A DNA stretch of 64,000 nt from CAHJXF01 sp038240015 (lineage in GTDB: Bacteria > Pseudomonadota > Gammaproteobacteria > Burkholderiales > Burkholderiaceae_D): contig JBBSEF010000009.1 of assembly GCA_038240015.1 (NCBI GenBank), forward strand, positions 11,201 to 75,200. The letters run 5' to 3'. A model generated the notes under the pieces. That model was not told the DNA's origin and ran no database searches. It saw nothing but the letters and a program-made list of their open reading frames with translations. The position numbers and the translations under genes were made by a program. Shown one piece after another: positions 8,926 through 17,410 of this stretch (position 1 is its first letter; every line of letters begins with the position of its first letter).

Positions 8926-9173
8926 CGCCGCGGGTCGTCCATTACATCGTCCATCGCGTCAAGCACCGCATGCTTGTCGCCCAGATCGACGCGCGCACCC
9001 ATGGGTCTGGCGATCCACCGAAACTCCGGCGTGGTTTTCTGCGCCTGATGCGCATCGGCAAGAGACTGGGCCAGCAAGTCCGACACGAGTCTCCCGAGCG
9101 ACTTGCCTGCACGCCGCTGAAGCCGCTTGATCTCTTTCAGGATCGGATCGTCGATATCGATGGTGGTACGCAT
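8922..9173 (-). CDS. vapB: Ribbon-helix-helix antitoxin (VapB-type)
   Basis: An 83-residue antitoxin. The N-terminus MRTTIDIDDPILKEIKRLQ and following GKSLGRLVSDLLAQSL form a ribbon-helix-helix DNA-binding fold. The acidic C-terminal tail (LDAMDDVMDDPRR) should bind and block the PIN toxin. I choose the ATG at 9173 because it begins exactly at the conserved strand; an in-frame start at 9200 adds nine unsupported residues. It lies immediately upstream of and overlaps the toxin gene. Autoregulation of the operon by the pair is usual in the family; no operator was identified. Confidence 0.85.
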   Translation of the reverse strand: MRTTIDIDDPILKEIKRLQRRAGKSLGRLVSDLLAQSLADAHQAQKTTPEFRWIARPMGARVDLGDKHAVLDAMDDVMDDPRR

Positions 9174-9304
9174 GATGCGTGATGCTAATGTGAATGGCAT
9201 CTGATGTCAAACAATGAGACACCAGTTGCCATCGGTTCAAAAAGCAATGCCGTTGATTCGGACGTTTCTGTCGATCAGAAGGCGGCACTGCATGCCCGGA
9301 AACG

Positions 9305-9493
9305 CTATCGCCCGTCCCGTAGCTTGACCCGCTTGGCGGGCTCGTCGGCACGCAAGAACGCCACGATGTCATCGGCGGCCATCCGCCGAAACCGCGAACT
9401 CATGCTCTGCTTCACCTTGGCGGCGGCAGCCCGCAGCTTCGCGCGGCGATCCGTCTTGATACCGTCGGAAATTTTCTTGGTCATTCTCGTCAC
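9305..9493 (-). CDS. Small basic hypothetical protein
   Basis: A possible 62-residue protein rich in Lys, Arg and Ala (KTDRRAKLRAAAAKVKQSM, then DDIVAFLRADEPAKRVKL). I do not recognise it. The first possible start is a GTG at 9493 that overlaps the bepA stop by four bases (GTGA), like many true junctions in this window; an ATG follows at 9484. Against it are its small size and the lack of a family. It ends about 130 bases before the antitoxin start. Confidence 0.35.
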   Translation of the reverse strand: MTRMTKKISDGIKTDRRAKLRAAAAKVKQSMSSRFRRMAADDIVAFLRADEPAKRVKLRDGR

Positions 9494-11067
9494 CGCGACC
9501 CGCGCAAGCCGCCGTCCTTCTCGGCCTTCCTGATCTCCTCCATGCGCACCTGCAACTCGCGCAAGCGCGCGTCGATCTGCGAGAGCTCGTAGAAGTCCGC
9601 GTCGGGCCGCGCGCTCTTTCGTGCGATCTGCATTTGCTCTAGTGCGCCCGGGATGCTGCCGCGAAGCAGATACGCTTCGCCGAGCGTCCGGTGCGACACC
9701 ATCTGGTTGCCCTGGGCCGCATGACTCTTTGCGAGCAATTCGTAGAGGATGGGTTCGCTGCGATAAAGCTGCAGTTGATCACGCAGAAACGCAATCGCTT
9801 CGTCGTGCCGTCCGGCCTGCTGCAGCGCGTCCGCATAATTTTGCGCCAGCATGCGCGACTGCGGAAACTGCACGCGCGCGGCCTTCGCCATCTCGATCGC
9901 ACCGGCCGCATCGCCCAACGCCTGCTTCACGTCGATGGCGAGATTGGAGACGATCGCATCGGGCTTCGTCGCGAGCTTCCTCACTTTGTCGAGCTCGCGC
10001 TCTGCGCCGCCCGCGTCGCTTTGCTTCAACAGAGCGACTGCAATGCCGTAGTGAATCGCCGCTTCGCTCGCATGGGCGCCCGACTTCAACTGGTCGTCGA
10101 AACCGGCGCGCGCATCGCGCAGTCCCTGCGCCGTCGTGTCTTGCAGCACACGCAGGCGCGCACGTATGAGCTGGAAGTCGTAGCTGTCGGGACGCTGCCT
10201 GTACGGCGTTTCGCGAATGCGGTTCTGGATGTCGGCGATGCGTTCGGTCGTCAGCGGATGCGACTGCAGGAACGCCGGCGCCTTGGTTTCGTACAGGCGC
10301 GTGGCCTGCTGCAAGCGGCCGAAGAAGGCCGCCATCGAGTTCACGTCGAAGGCCGAGTCCTGCAGGATCTGGAAGCCCACGCGATCGGCCTCGCGTTCGG
10401 CGTCGCGCCCGAAGTTCAACTGATCCTGGATCGCATAGCCCTGTCCCGCGGCGATCGCCGCCTGCCCCGCATCGGGCGTGTTGGCGCGCGACGCAGCGAG
10501 CACGCCGAGCAGCGTGGCCGCGAGCGCGACTAGGCTGGTCTGCTTTTGCCGCGAGATCGAGCGCGCGATGTGGCGCTGAAGAACGTGACCCATTTCGTGG
10601 GCCATCACGGACGCGAGCTCGGACTCCGATTGCGTAGCGACGATCAGACCCGTGTTCACGCCGATGTAGCCTCCCGGCAAGGCGAAGGCATTGATGCCCG
10701 GATCGTTGACGAGAAAGAACTGGAAATTCTGCGACGAGTCGCCGGGCGCGACATGCGCGACCAGATTCGCACCGAAGCCGTTGAGGTACTCGGTCGCCTC
10801 AGCATCCTCCATCACGTCGCCGGCTTCGCGCGCCTGACGCATGATCTCGTCGCCGAGTTTTCTTTCGGTGATCGGCGAGAGGTCGTCGCTGGCCGAATCG
10901 CCGAGGTTGGGCAACGTGGTTCGCAGCGGCGGATCGTTGGCCGCGCCGGAAGGCGCATGCAGCAGGATGAGCGATGCGATCAGAGCGGACGCGACCGCTC
11001 GACGCACAGCATGGGAATGACGCGGCGCGTGCGGCGGCGAGCACTCGTGACGAGGGGCGCGATGCAT
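9490..11067 (-). CDS. bepA: BepA-like periplasmic M48 metalloprotease with TPR
   Basis: A 525-residue zinc metalloprotease and chaperone-like factor that, in the characterised family, supports outer-membrane protein (LptD/BAM) assembly. After a signal peptide (VASALIASLILL, then a small-residue cleavage region), the M48 domain carries the zinc motif HEMGH and a later GRDAEREADRVG that supplies the third ligand. The segment INAFALPGGYIGVNTGLI is typical of BepA. The C-terminal 230 residues are TPR-like helices. It is divergent from moaC, with only 55 bases between the two starts. The small gene at 9305-9493 may be co-transcribed. Confidence 0.92.
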   Translation of the reverse strand: MHRAPRHECSPPHAPRHSHAVRRAVASALIASLILLHAPSGAANDPPLRTTLPNLGDSASDDLSPITERKLGDEIMRQAREAGDVMEDAEATEYLNGFGANLVAHVAPGDSSQNFQFFLVNDPGINAFALPGGYIGVNTGLIVATQSESELASVMAHEMGHVLQRHIARSISRQKQTSLVALAATLLGVLAASRANTPDAGQAAIAAGQGYAIQDQLNFGRDAEREADRVGFQILQDSAFDVNSMAAFFGRLQQATRLYETKAPAFLQSHPLTTERIADIQNRIRETPYRQRPDSYDFQLIRARLRVLQDTTAQGLRDARAGFDDQLKSGAHASEAAIHYGIAVALLKQSDAGGAERELDKVRKLATKPDAIVSNLAIDVKQALGDAAGAIEMAKAARVQFPQSRMLAQNYADALQQAGRHDEAIAFLRDQLQLYRSEPILYELLAKSHAAQGNQMVSHRTLGEAYLLRGSIPGALEQMQIARKSARPDADFYELSQIDARLRELQVRMEEIRKAEKDGGLRGSR

Positions 11068-11122
11068 GGTGGTTATGATACTTGCCGGATCACGTCACCA
11101 TTTGCCGGATCGCAACGACAAC

Positions 11123-11674
11123 ATGCCGAAAGCGCACAGCAGGAAATCATCGACGCAAGGTCTCACGCACTTCGATGCGTCGGGTCAGGCGCACATGGTC
11201 GATGTGGCCGACAAGGCCGTCACGCATCGCGTCGCCATCGCCAGCGGCCGCATCACGATGCAGCCGGCGACGCTGGCCCTGATCGCATCGGGCACATCGA
11301 AGAAAGGCGACGTGCTCGGCATCGCGCGCATCGCCGCGATTCAGGGGGCCAAGCGGACGTCGGAGCTCATTCCACTGTGCCATCCGATCAGCATGACGCG
11401 TATCGCGGTGGACTTCGCGATGGACGGGTCGAACGGTCCGGGGTCTTCATCTGTGACCTGCACCGCGACGGTCGAGTGCGTCGGTCAAACCGGAGTCGAG
11501 ATGGAAGCGCTGACCGCCGTCCAGGTCGGACTGCTGACGATCTACGACATGTCCAAGGCGGTCGATCGGGGGATGACGATGACGGACGTGCGATTGTTGG
11601 AAAAGCGGGGGGGCAAGTCCGGTGTGTGGATTGCGCGAGACGCCTCGCCCTCTTCGGCGCAATCGGCAAAGTGA
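11123..11674 (+). CDS. moaC: Cyclic pyranopterin monophosphate synthase
   Basis: Second step of molybdenum cofactor synthesis: converts the MoaA product to cyclic pyranopterin monophosphate. Active-site features are SELIPLCHPI (catalytic His) and VEMEALTAVQVGLLTIYDM followed by SKAVDRGM (Asp and Lys retained; the usual Cys of YDMCKA is Ser here). The start at 11123 (MPKAHSRK) leaves a short tail before the conserved LTHFDASGQAHMVDV; an in-frame start at 11066 also exists. The product is needed by the molybdenum hydroxylase encoded at 42.3-46.1 kb. It converges with the glycan operon, ending two bases from its last gene. Confidence 0.95.
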   Translation: MPKAHSRKSSTQGLTHFDASGQAHMVDVADKAVTHRVAIASGRITMQPATLALIASGTSKKGDVLGIARIAAIQGAKRTSELIPLCHPISMTRIAVDFAMDGSNGPGSSSVTCTATVECVGQTGVEMEALTAVQVGLLTIYDMSKAVDRGMTMTDVRLLEKRGGKSGVWIARDASPSSAQSAK

Positions 11675-11675
11675 C

Positions 11676-13037
11676 TCAGCGAAGCCAGCGATTCGCCCAG
11701 GGCTGATCGCGCGGCGTCAGATAGTGGGTCCCTCGCGTCACGTCGATCACCGACGCTGTCCGGTTCATGTCCCAACGCGGCTCGATGAAAATCCGGGCGA
11801 CTTCCATCGAGGGCGTCACGGCGCCGATCGCCAACAGCGCGATCGCGACCGTTCGCGAGCGCACATCCCGCGTCACCGCGAGCGGCGTCGACAGCCAGGT
11901 CCCGAGTTGAATCGCGATCAGCGTCAGAGCCGGTATCGAAGACCGCATCGCCAGGTCGTTGTACGGACCGAAGCGATAGAAAGGCAATGCGAGGAGCGTG
12001 AGTGTGGCTACCCACAGCAACGGGTCGCGCCGGTTGCGTTTCAACAACAGGAAAACGAATCCCGCGAATTCGAACAGCACGAACTCGATGTAACGCGGCA
12101 CGAAATCTTCACCGACCCAGCGGACCTCGGCGTTGCTGCCCGAGGCAATCTTGCCACTGCCCAGCACCAGATAGGGATAGATCAGCAGAATGCACGCGGC
12201 CGCGGGTACCAGCATGCGCGCGTCGAACAAGCGAGCGAAGCTGCTGGCGCCGCGGGTCAACGCAAGACGATGAACGATCGCGACGCCGACCAAGGGTGCG
12301 ATGCCGATCACCGTCAATGGCGACCAGAGCGGAGCGAACGCAACGAAGAGAATTGCCGAAGCTATCGGTAGTTTGCGCGGGTCGCAGGAGAGCAGCCACG
12401 CGACGGCGAGCCAGCCCGGCAACGCATGGTTGGGCACCCAGAACAACTGCGTGGTCTGCGACGAATACTGAAACAGGAAGGCCCACCACTCGAGGTGTTC
12501 GCCCAGCGGATGCGGATCGTAGTGCGTGATCGTCCCGACGATGTCCATGCCGCTGAAGACGATGAATACGATGACGCGAATCAGCGCGACCCTGAGCGTG
12601 GGTCGGTCGCGCAGCACGAGCGCGAACACGAGCGAAACGCCGAGCACGGTCCATGCGAGCAACGCGAGCTCGGCTGCGCGCACGCCGAGCAACTTGCCCA
12701 CCACCGCCGCGGGAAGGAAATAGCCGATCGGCGCCCGCAGCAATGTGGCCACGCCGTCGACGCGGTAGTCGACCGGCCAGGCATCTCTTACCAGATCGAG
12801 CAGCACAGCGTCGCGCACCACCCAGTCGGCATTCGCGAACACGAAGTGCCCGAGACCGGCGAGCACGCACCACAGGCCCGCGATGGTCGCCACCGGCGCC
12901 CAAAGCAAACCGAGGGGCGCGGCAACGGAACCGCGCTCGCGGTGCGCGAGCCAGAGCGTGCCGAGCACGACGGCAAGCGCGGCGAGCGGACCGAGCGGCC
13001 ACACGACCCACCCGAACAGGAAGATCGCGTTGGGCAA
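11676..13037 (-). CDS. Polytopic membrane protein, Gtr-type glycosyltransferase candidate
   Basis: An integral membrane protein with roughly ten hydrophobic segments and periplasmic loops (for example around ITHYDPHPLGEHLEWW). I do not recognise a named family. It follows gtrB and gtrA, and three-gene gtrA-gtrB-gtr sets carry a type-specific membrane glycosyltransferase third, which is the most likely role: transfer of a sugar from a lipid carrier to a surface glycan. The start is uncertain. No in-frame ATG exists near the gtrB stop at 13121; the TTG at 13037 is the best upstream candidate, but a CTG nearer 13070 or 13125 is possible. The frame stays open further upstream only as antisense-like overlap with gtrB. 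Confidence 0.7.
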   Translation of the reverse strand: MPNAIFLFGWVVWPLGPLAALAVVLGTLWLAHRERGSVAAPLGLLWAPVATIAGLWCVLAGLGHFVFANADWVVRDAVLLDLVRDAWPVDYRVDGVATLLRAPIGYFLPAAVVGKLLGVRAAELALLAWTVLGVSLVFALVLRDRPTLRVALIRVIVFIVFSGMDIVGTITHYDPHPLGEHLEWWAFLFQYSSQTTQLFWVPNHALPGWLAVAWLLSCDPRKLPIASAILFVAFAPLWSPLTVIGIAPLVGVAIVHRLALTRGASSFARLFDARMLVPAAACILLIYPYLVLGSGKIASGSNAEVRWVGEDFVPRYIEFVLFEFAGFVFLLLKRNRRDPLLWVATLTLLALPFYRFGPYNDLAMRSSIPALTLIAIQLGTWLSTPLAVTRDVRSRTVAIALLAIGAVTPSMEVARIFIEPRWDMNRTASVIDVTRGTHYLTPRDQPWANRWLR

Positions 13038-13120
13038 CGCGAGATAGAACAGCGCCAGCGTCTCGACGCTGATCGCGTCCCCACTGCGGTTAGACGAGCG
13101 CTTCGTCCACGCCGAAGCGT

Positions 13121-14050
13121 TCAGAAGTTGATCCTTTCCTTTTCCACGACCAGCGGACGCTTGAGCACGTGGCGATGAATCGCGAGCACGTATTCGCCGA
13201 GCAAGCCGATGAAGAAGAGCTGGACCGAGAACAGGAAGAACAGACCGATGACCAGCGGCGCCTGACCGACCGCGAACTCGGTCCAGAACACGAGCTTGTA
13301 GATCAGATAGCCGAACGCGACCAGGAGACTGAGCCCAGACATCGCGAAGCCGCCGATGGTCGCGATGCGCAAAGGCAGCTTGGAATGGTTCGTGATGCCG
13401 AGCATCGCGATGTCGTAGAGCGTGTAGAAATTGTTCTTCGTCACGCCCCGCAGGCGCCGCGGCTGATCGAACTCGACGATCAGCGTGTCGAAGCCGACCT
13501 CGCTGACGAGTCCGCGAAAATAGGGATACGGATCGTCGAGCTTGCGGATGTAGTCGATCACGCTGCGATCGTAGAGACCGAAGCCGGTGAAGTTTTCGAG
13601 CAGCGGAATCTCGGAAATGCGGTTCAGCGTGCCGTAATACAGCCGGCGCAAGCCGAACATCAAGGAGTGCTCCTGCGAAACCGGTTTGACCGCCACCACT
13701 TTCTTGTAGCCGCGCTCCCAACCTTCGATGAAGGCGGTGATCGTTTCCGGCGGGTCCTGGAGATCGACCGCCATCGGAATGATCGCGTCCCCGTTCGCTT
13801 GCAGAACGGCATGCATCGGGCTTCGCACGTGACCGAAGTTGCGCGCATTGAGAATGACCTTGACGCGCGAGTCGACAGCGGCCAATGCGCGCAATCGTGC
13901 CGAGGTGCGGTCCGACGATGCGTTGTCGATGAACAGCAACTCGAGGCCATGCTGCGGCCAGCGTTCGAAGACCGCGACCACCCGACGATGGAATTCGTCG
14001 ACGTTGTCTTCTTCGTTGAAGCAGGGCGCGACGACGCTAATGAGCGCCAT
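13121..14050 (-). CDS. gtrB: GtrB-like polyprenyl-phosphate glycosyltransferase (GT2)
   Basis: A 309-residue membrane-anchored family 2 glycosyltransferase that should load a sugar from a nucleotide donor onto undecaprenyl phosphate. Seen are ISVVAPCFNEEDNVDEF at the N-terminus, the acidic VDLQDPPE catalytic motif, the GYKKVVAVK region, and two C-terminal transmembrane segments (IGGFAMSGLSLLVAFGYLI and LVIGLFFLFSVQLFFIGLLG). It overlaps gtrA by 14 bases, indicating coupling. The flippase (GtrA) upstream and the polytopic transferase downstream complete a gtr-type set. Confidence 0.9.
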   Translation of the reverse strand: MALISVVAPCFNEEDNVDEFHRRVVAVFERWPQHGLELLFIDNASSDRTSARLRALAAVDSRVKVILNARNFGHVRSPMHAVLQANGDAIIPMAVDLQDPPETITAFIEGWERGYKKVVAVKPVSQEHSLMFGLRRLYYGTLNRISEIPLLENFTGFGLYDRSVIDYIRKLDDPYPYFRGLVSEVGFDTLIVEFDQPRRLRGVTKNNFYTLYDIAMLGITNHSKLPLRIATIGGFAMSGLSLLVAFGYLIYKLVFWTEFAVGQAPLVIGLFFLFSVQLFFIGLLGEYVLAIHRHVLKRPLVVEKERINF

Positions 14051-14474
14051 GAGCGCTCCTGAACACGAATCGACGCATCAGCAGGAATGACACGCAGGCC
14101 ATCGGCAAAATCAGGATCAGGCCAGAGACATAGGGATTGATGCCCACTTGCTCGAATATCCAGAGCGCCGCGACGTTCAAAAAGTAGACGACCGCATAGA
14201 CCGCGACGAAACGAAACAGTCCTCCGCTCGACGAGCGATCGAACACCAGCCGTCCGGTCGTGAAGAAATTGAAAAGGACGCCGGCGATGGTACCCAGCAG
14301 CGCAGCCCATGCGTAGTGCAGACCGATCAGCAGCAGCAATGCGAAAGCGCCGTAGCCGAACAGCGTGTTCACCCCGCCCACGACAAGGAAGCGAAGCAGT
14401 TGCGGCGTCGAACCCCACAACCGGCTTGCGCGCATCAAAGGTTCCCCCGACGTCGTTGAATCGGCAACGTCCAT
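14037..14474 (-). CDS. gtrA: GtrA family flippase-like membrane protein
   Basis: A 145-residue protein with four transmembrane helices. The start LLRFLVVGGVNTLFGYGAF and the C-terminal half (NPYVSGLILILPMACVSFLL then RRFVF) are diagnostic for GtrA, proposed to flip polyprenyl-phosphate-linked sugars to the periplasm. The ATG at 14474 overlaps the TAA stop of the NeuB-like gene by one base (TAATG), and its 3' end overlaps gtrB. It is the first of two gtrA genes in the operon (see 25708-26148). Confidence 0.92.
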   Translation of the reverse strand: MDVADSTTSGEPLMRASRLWGSTPQLLRFLVVGGVNTLFGYGAFALLLLIGLHYAWAALLGTIAGVLFNFFTTGRLVFDRSSSGGLFRFVAVYAVVYFLNVAALWIFEQVGINPYVSGLILILPMACVSFLLMRRFVFRSAHGAH

Positions 14475-15565
14475 TACAGTCCGCGCCGATAGATCAGTTC
14501 GCGTAGTCCTTCGTCGCCCGCATACGGGCTGTCGATGTCGTCGATCATCAACGCCGCGTGCGCCGCGACCCCGCGTTGCAGACGTTCGCCATTCATCAGT
14601 TCGCGGCAGGACAACTGGCCCTTCTGCAGTGGAACGGCAAGGTAGTAGTCGGAAGCCGACAGCAATTCGCCCGGCAGCAAATCGCGCCGCGCATAGACGC
14701 CGCGCACCAGCGCATCGAGGTACTCGACTTCCTTCTTCGGCGGTACGCGCTTGTGCGTGCCCGGACCGCCGCACATCTCGACCGCCTTCTTCCACGCCTT
14801 GAACCATTCGTCGGCTTGACGCGGCAGGGTGCAGTACTTGGCGACCGGTATGCCGTCGGCCTCGATATCGATGTGGCGCTCGAAGGTTCGCGCGCCCTTT
14901 CCATAGGCCATCATCACAGACGACGCCCAGTCGTGGTACTCGTGCGTCGAATAGCCGATCACATTGTTCGGAAAGCGGTTGCGCAGAAAGTCGATCTGGT
15001 TCAGTTCGACTTCGTCGTCTTCAGTTGGATAGATCGACACGCAGTGATTGATCGCCAGCGGAATATTGCGATTGGCGAAGAAGCGCACCAAGTCGTCGAT
15101 GTCCTTTCCCGACGAGCCGCCGGTGGAAACGATCACCGGCTTGCGGGTGGTTGCAATCTTTTCGATCAGGACCCAATCGTTGAGATCGGAACTCGCGATC
15201 TTGATGATCTCGACACCGAGCTCGACGCACAGGTCGACCGACTGCTCGTCGAACGGCGTCGACATCGGAATGCAGCCGGCCGAGCGAACCGCCTTGACCA
15301 GCGCTTCGTATTGGGAACGCTCCATGCGCGTGTCGAGCGTCTTCTTGATGTAGCGAATGTCGGCCCGATCGCGAAAGTCGCGATGCACGAACGCGTCGAC
15401 GTCGCGAAACTGCAGCTTGATCGCGGCCTTGACGTTGTTGAAGCGCACGATGCGCGAGAAGTCCGTGATGATCTGCAGGCCACGCTCGAGACGGCCCCAG
15501 TGATTGTTGGCGAGTTCGAGGACGAACAGGTCCTCGAACAGCGCGCGTGACTGTGATGTATTCAC
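14474..15565 (-). CDS. NeuB-family (N-acetylneuraminate synthase-like) protein
   Basis: A 363-residue protein of the NeuB/SpsE group, which condenses PEP with an amino-sugar-like aldehyde to make nonulosonic acids. Family features are the entry segment VLELANNHWGRLERGL, MSTPFDEQSVDLCVEL, IKIASSDLNDWVLI, VIVSTGGSSGKDID, and a C-terminal SAF (antifreeze-like) domain around LPGELLSASDYYLAVPL. No other nonulosonate genes (NeuA, NeuC, Leg or Pse enzymes) are in the window, so its acceptor is unclear. It overlaps the TPP-enzyme gene by ATGA. Confidence is high for the family, low for the substrate. Confidence 0.85.
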   Translation of the reverse strand: MNTSQSRALFEDLFVLELANNHWGRLERGLQIITDFSRIVRFNNVKAAIKLQFRDVDAFVHRDFRDRADIRYIKKTLDTRMERSQYEALVKAVRSAGCIPMSTPFDEQSVDLCVELGVEIIKIASSDLNDWVLIEKIATTRKPVIVSTGGSSGKDIDDLVRFFANRNIPLAINHCVSIYPTEDDEVELNQIDFLRNRFPNNVIGYSTHEYHDWASSVMMAYGKGARTFERHIDIEADGIPVAKYCTLPRQADEWFKAWKKAVEMCGGPGTHKRVPPKKEVEYLDALVRGVYARRDLLPGELLSASDYYLAVPLQKGQLSCRELMNGERLQRGVAAHAALMIDDIDSPYAGDEGLRELIYRRGL

Positions 15566-17394
15566 AATGCGTCTTCCGTTTCGATAGGGTTGCCAACAAG
15601 GTTGGCCTGCAATTCTTCACGTGGCAGAAAAGGAAACATGTCTTCGAGTCGAGGCGTGGCGATGCTGCCGTCCTCGAGCTGACGCGAGCTCAGTCGCGGC
15701 TCGAAACCTTGCTCGGGATCGAGCATCACTTCGATCAGCGTCGGCCCTTCGGCATCGAGTGCGCGACGCAACGGCTCGATGAAGTCGTGGCCGTTGATCC
15801 GCGTGTACGCAATCCCGAAGGCATCGGCGAGCTTGCCGAAGTTCGGAAAGCCGATTCCCGACGACGCGCTTTCGCCCACGCGCCGCTTGAAGAAATTGGT
15901 TTGCGACGTGCGGATGGACAAATAGCCGCCATTGTTGAGGACGACCAGCTTGATCGGGATCCGATTGGTGGCAAGCGTCTGGAGCTCCTGCAGGTTGAGC
16001 ATCAGGCTGCCGTCGCCGGCGAGGCACACGACGCGGCGCTGTCCGCCGCGCGCGTCCAGCGCGCCGAAATAAGCGCCGATCGCAGCCGGCAGGTCGTAGC
16101 CCATCGACGCGCTACCCGAATTCGAGAACAACCGCTGGCCCTGCTTCAATCTCGCGGTCTGGAACGACACGATGCACGCGGCTGCATTGCCGGTGACGAC
16201 GACGTCGTCGGCATCGAGCTGATCGAAAAGGCCTTCGACGAATGCATAGGGATTCAGCGGCCGTGCGGGATCCCGCTTGGCGTCGGTCACGTTCGGATAG
16301 CGTTCGCCGCGCTCTTTGCACCAGGCGAGCCACGATGGCGGAACATGCACGCGCTCCCCTCGGCTGTCGAGCGCAGCCGTCATCGCGGTACAGAACGCGC
16401 GTGCATCGGCGCACAGCGTTTCGTTCGCGTGATAGGTGGGCTTGCGCATTTCCGCCTCGTCGATATCGACGTGGATCACATGCGCCGCGCTCGCGAACGA
16501 CGACCAGTTATAGCTGGTCTGCCGAATGTTCAGACGCGAACCGACGACAATCAGGAGGTCCGCGTTCTGCACGACGAAGTTGCCGGCGCGCGTGCCGATG
16601 GTCCCGGGCCGCCCGGCGAACAATGGGTGATCCGACGCGATCAGATCGTGGGTCCACGCGGTGACGACCGGGATCTGCAGGCGTTCGGCCAACGCAACGA
16701 AAGCATCGACTGCGCCCGCGAGCCGCACGCCCGTTCCCCCCATCAGCACCGGGCGCCTGGCCTGGGAGAGCCGCTCGACGATGTCGACGCAGCGCGCGCC
16801 GAGGTCGGTGTCGACGGGCCCATGCGATCGTTCATCCGGCACATAGCGCTCCAGCGACGCGGGCTCGATTTGCGACGACTGCACATCGATGGGAATGTCG
16901 AGCCATACCGGACCCGGCCTTCCCGACGTCGCCAGATGCCAAGCCTTGTCGAACTCGTACGCGATGCGCGAGGGGTCGGTCACGACCGTCGCGTACTTCG
17001 TGATCGGCGTCGCCATGCGGACGATGTCGACTTCCTGATCGCCCAACTGGCGCAGGCCCGGAACCGGCGTCGCAGCCAGGCAGGTCTCGCGCTTGACCTG
17101 TCCCGACAGCACGATCATGGGGATCGAATCGGTCCACGCGCCGAACACGCCATTCAGTGCGTTGATGCTGCCCGGACCCGTCGTGACGATGCACACGCCG
17201 GGTTGCGCGGCGAGTCGCGCATAGCCTTCGGCGGCCATCGCGCACGCCTGTTCGTGATGCTGATAGACCGCCGAAATGCGCGGGTGATAACCGAACGCGT
17301 CGTTGAGAAACATCGCTCCCCCGCCCGTCAGCGTGAAAACGTGCGAGACACCGGCGTCAGCGACGCGATCGGCAAGATATTCGGAGACGCGCAT
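15562..17394 (-). CDS. Acetolactate synthase-like TPP-dependent enzyme
   Basis: A 610-residue thiamine diphosphate enzyme with the three-domain layout of acetolactate synthase. The N-terminal domain has QHHEQACAMAAEGYAR with the catalytic Glu; the middle domain is FAD/nucleotide-like; the C-terminal domain has the TPP motif GDGSLMLNLQELQT ending in NNGG. It is not the ilvB of amino-acid synthesis by context. In yersiniose pathways a related enzyme (YerE) adds an acetyl group from pyruvate to a CDP-3,6-dideoxy-4-ketohexose, and the substrate-making genes rfbFGH are in this same operon. That role is an inference. It overlaps the NeuB-like gene by four bases. Confidence 0.85.
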   Translation of the reverse strand: MRVSEYLADRVADAGVSHVFTLTGGGAMFLNDAFGYHPRISAVYQHHEQACAMAAEGYARLAAQPGVCIVTTGPGSINALNGVFGAWTDSIPMIVLSGQVKRETCLAATPVPGLRQLGDQEVDIVRMATPITKYATVVTDPSRIAYEFDKAWHLATSGRPGPVWLDIPIDVQSSQIEPASLERYVPDERSHGPVDTDLGARCVDIVERLSQARRPVLMGGTGVRLAGAVDAFVALAERLQIPVVTAWTHDLIASDHPLFAGRPGTIGTRAGNFVVQNADLLIVVGSRLNIRQTSYNWSSFASAAHVIHVDIDEAEMRKPTYHANETLCADARAFCTAMTAALDSRGERVHVPPSWLAWCKERGERYPNVTDAKRDPARPLNPYAFVEGLFDQLDADDVVVTGNAAACIVSFQTARLKQGQRLFSNSGSASMGYDLPAAIGAYFGALDARGGQRRVVCLAGDGSLMLNLQELQTLATNRIPIKLVVLNNGGYLSIRTSQTNFFKRRVGESASSGIGFPNFGKLADAFGIAYTRINGHDFIEPLRRALDAEGPTLIEVMLDPEQGFEPRLSSRQLEDGSIATPRLEDMFPFLPREELQANLVGNPIETEDAL

Positions 17395-17410
17395 GGAATC
17401 GATTCGATTC

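Noticed and set aside
13038..13721. Extended N-terminus of the membrane protein at 11676
   Set aside because: The frame is open but overlaps gtrB on the same strand with Arg/His-rich non-protein-like sequence; gtrB is the conserved frame.
15562..17394. Biosynthetic acetolactate synthase ilvB
   Set aside because: No ilvN small subunit or ilvC follows; it is embedded and coupled within a nucleotide-sugar operon.
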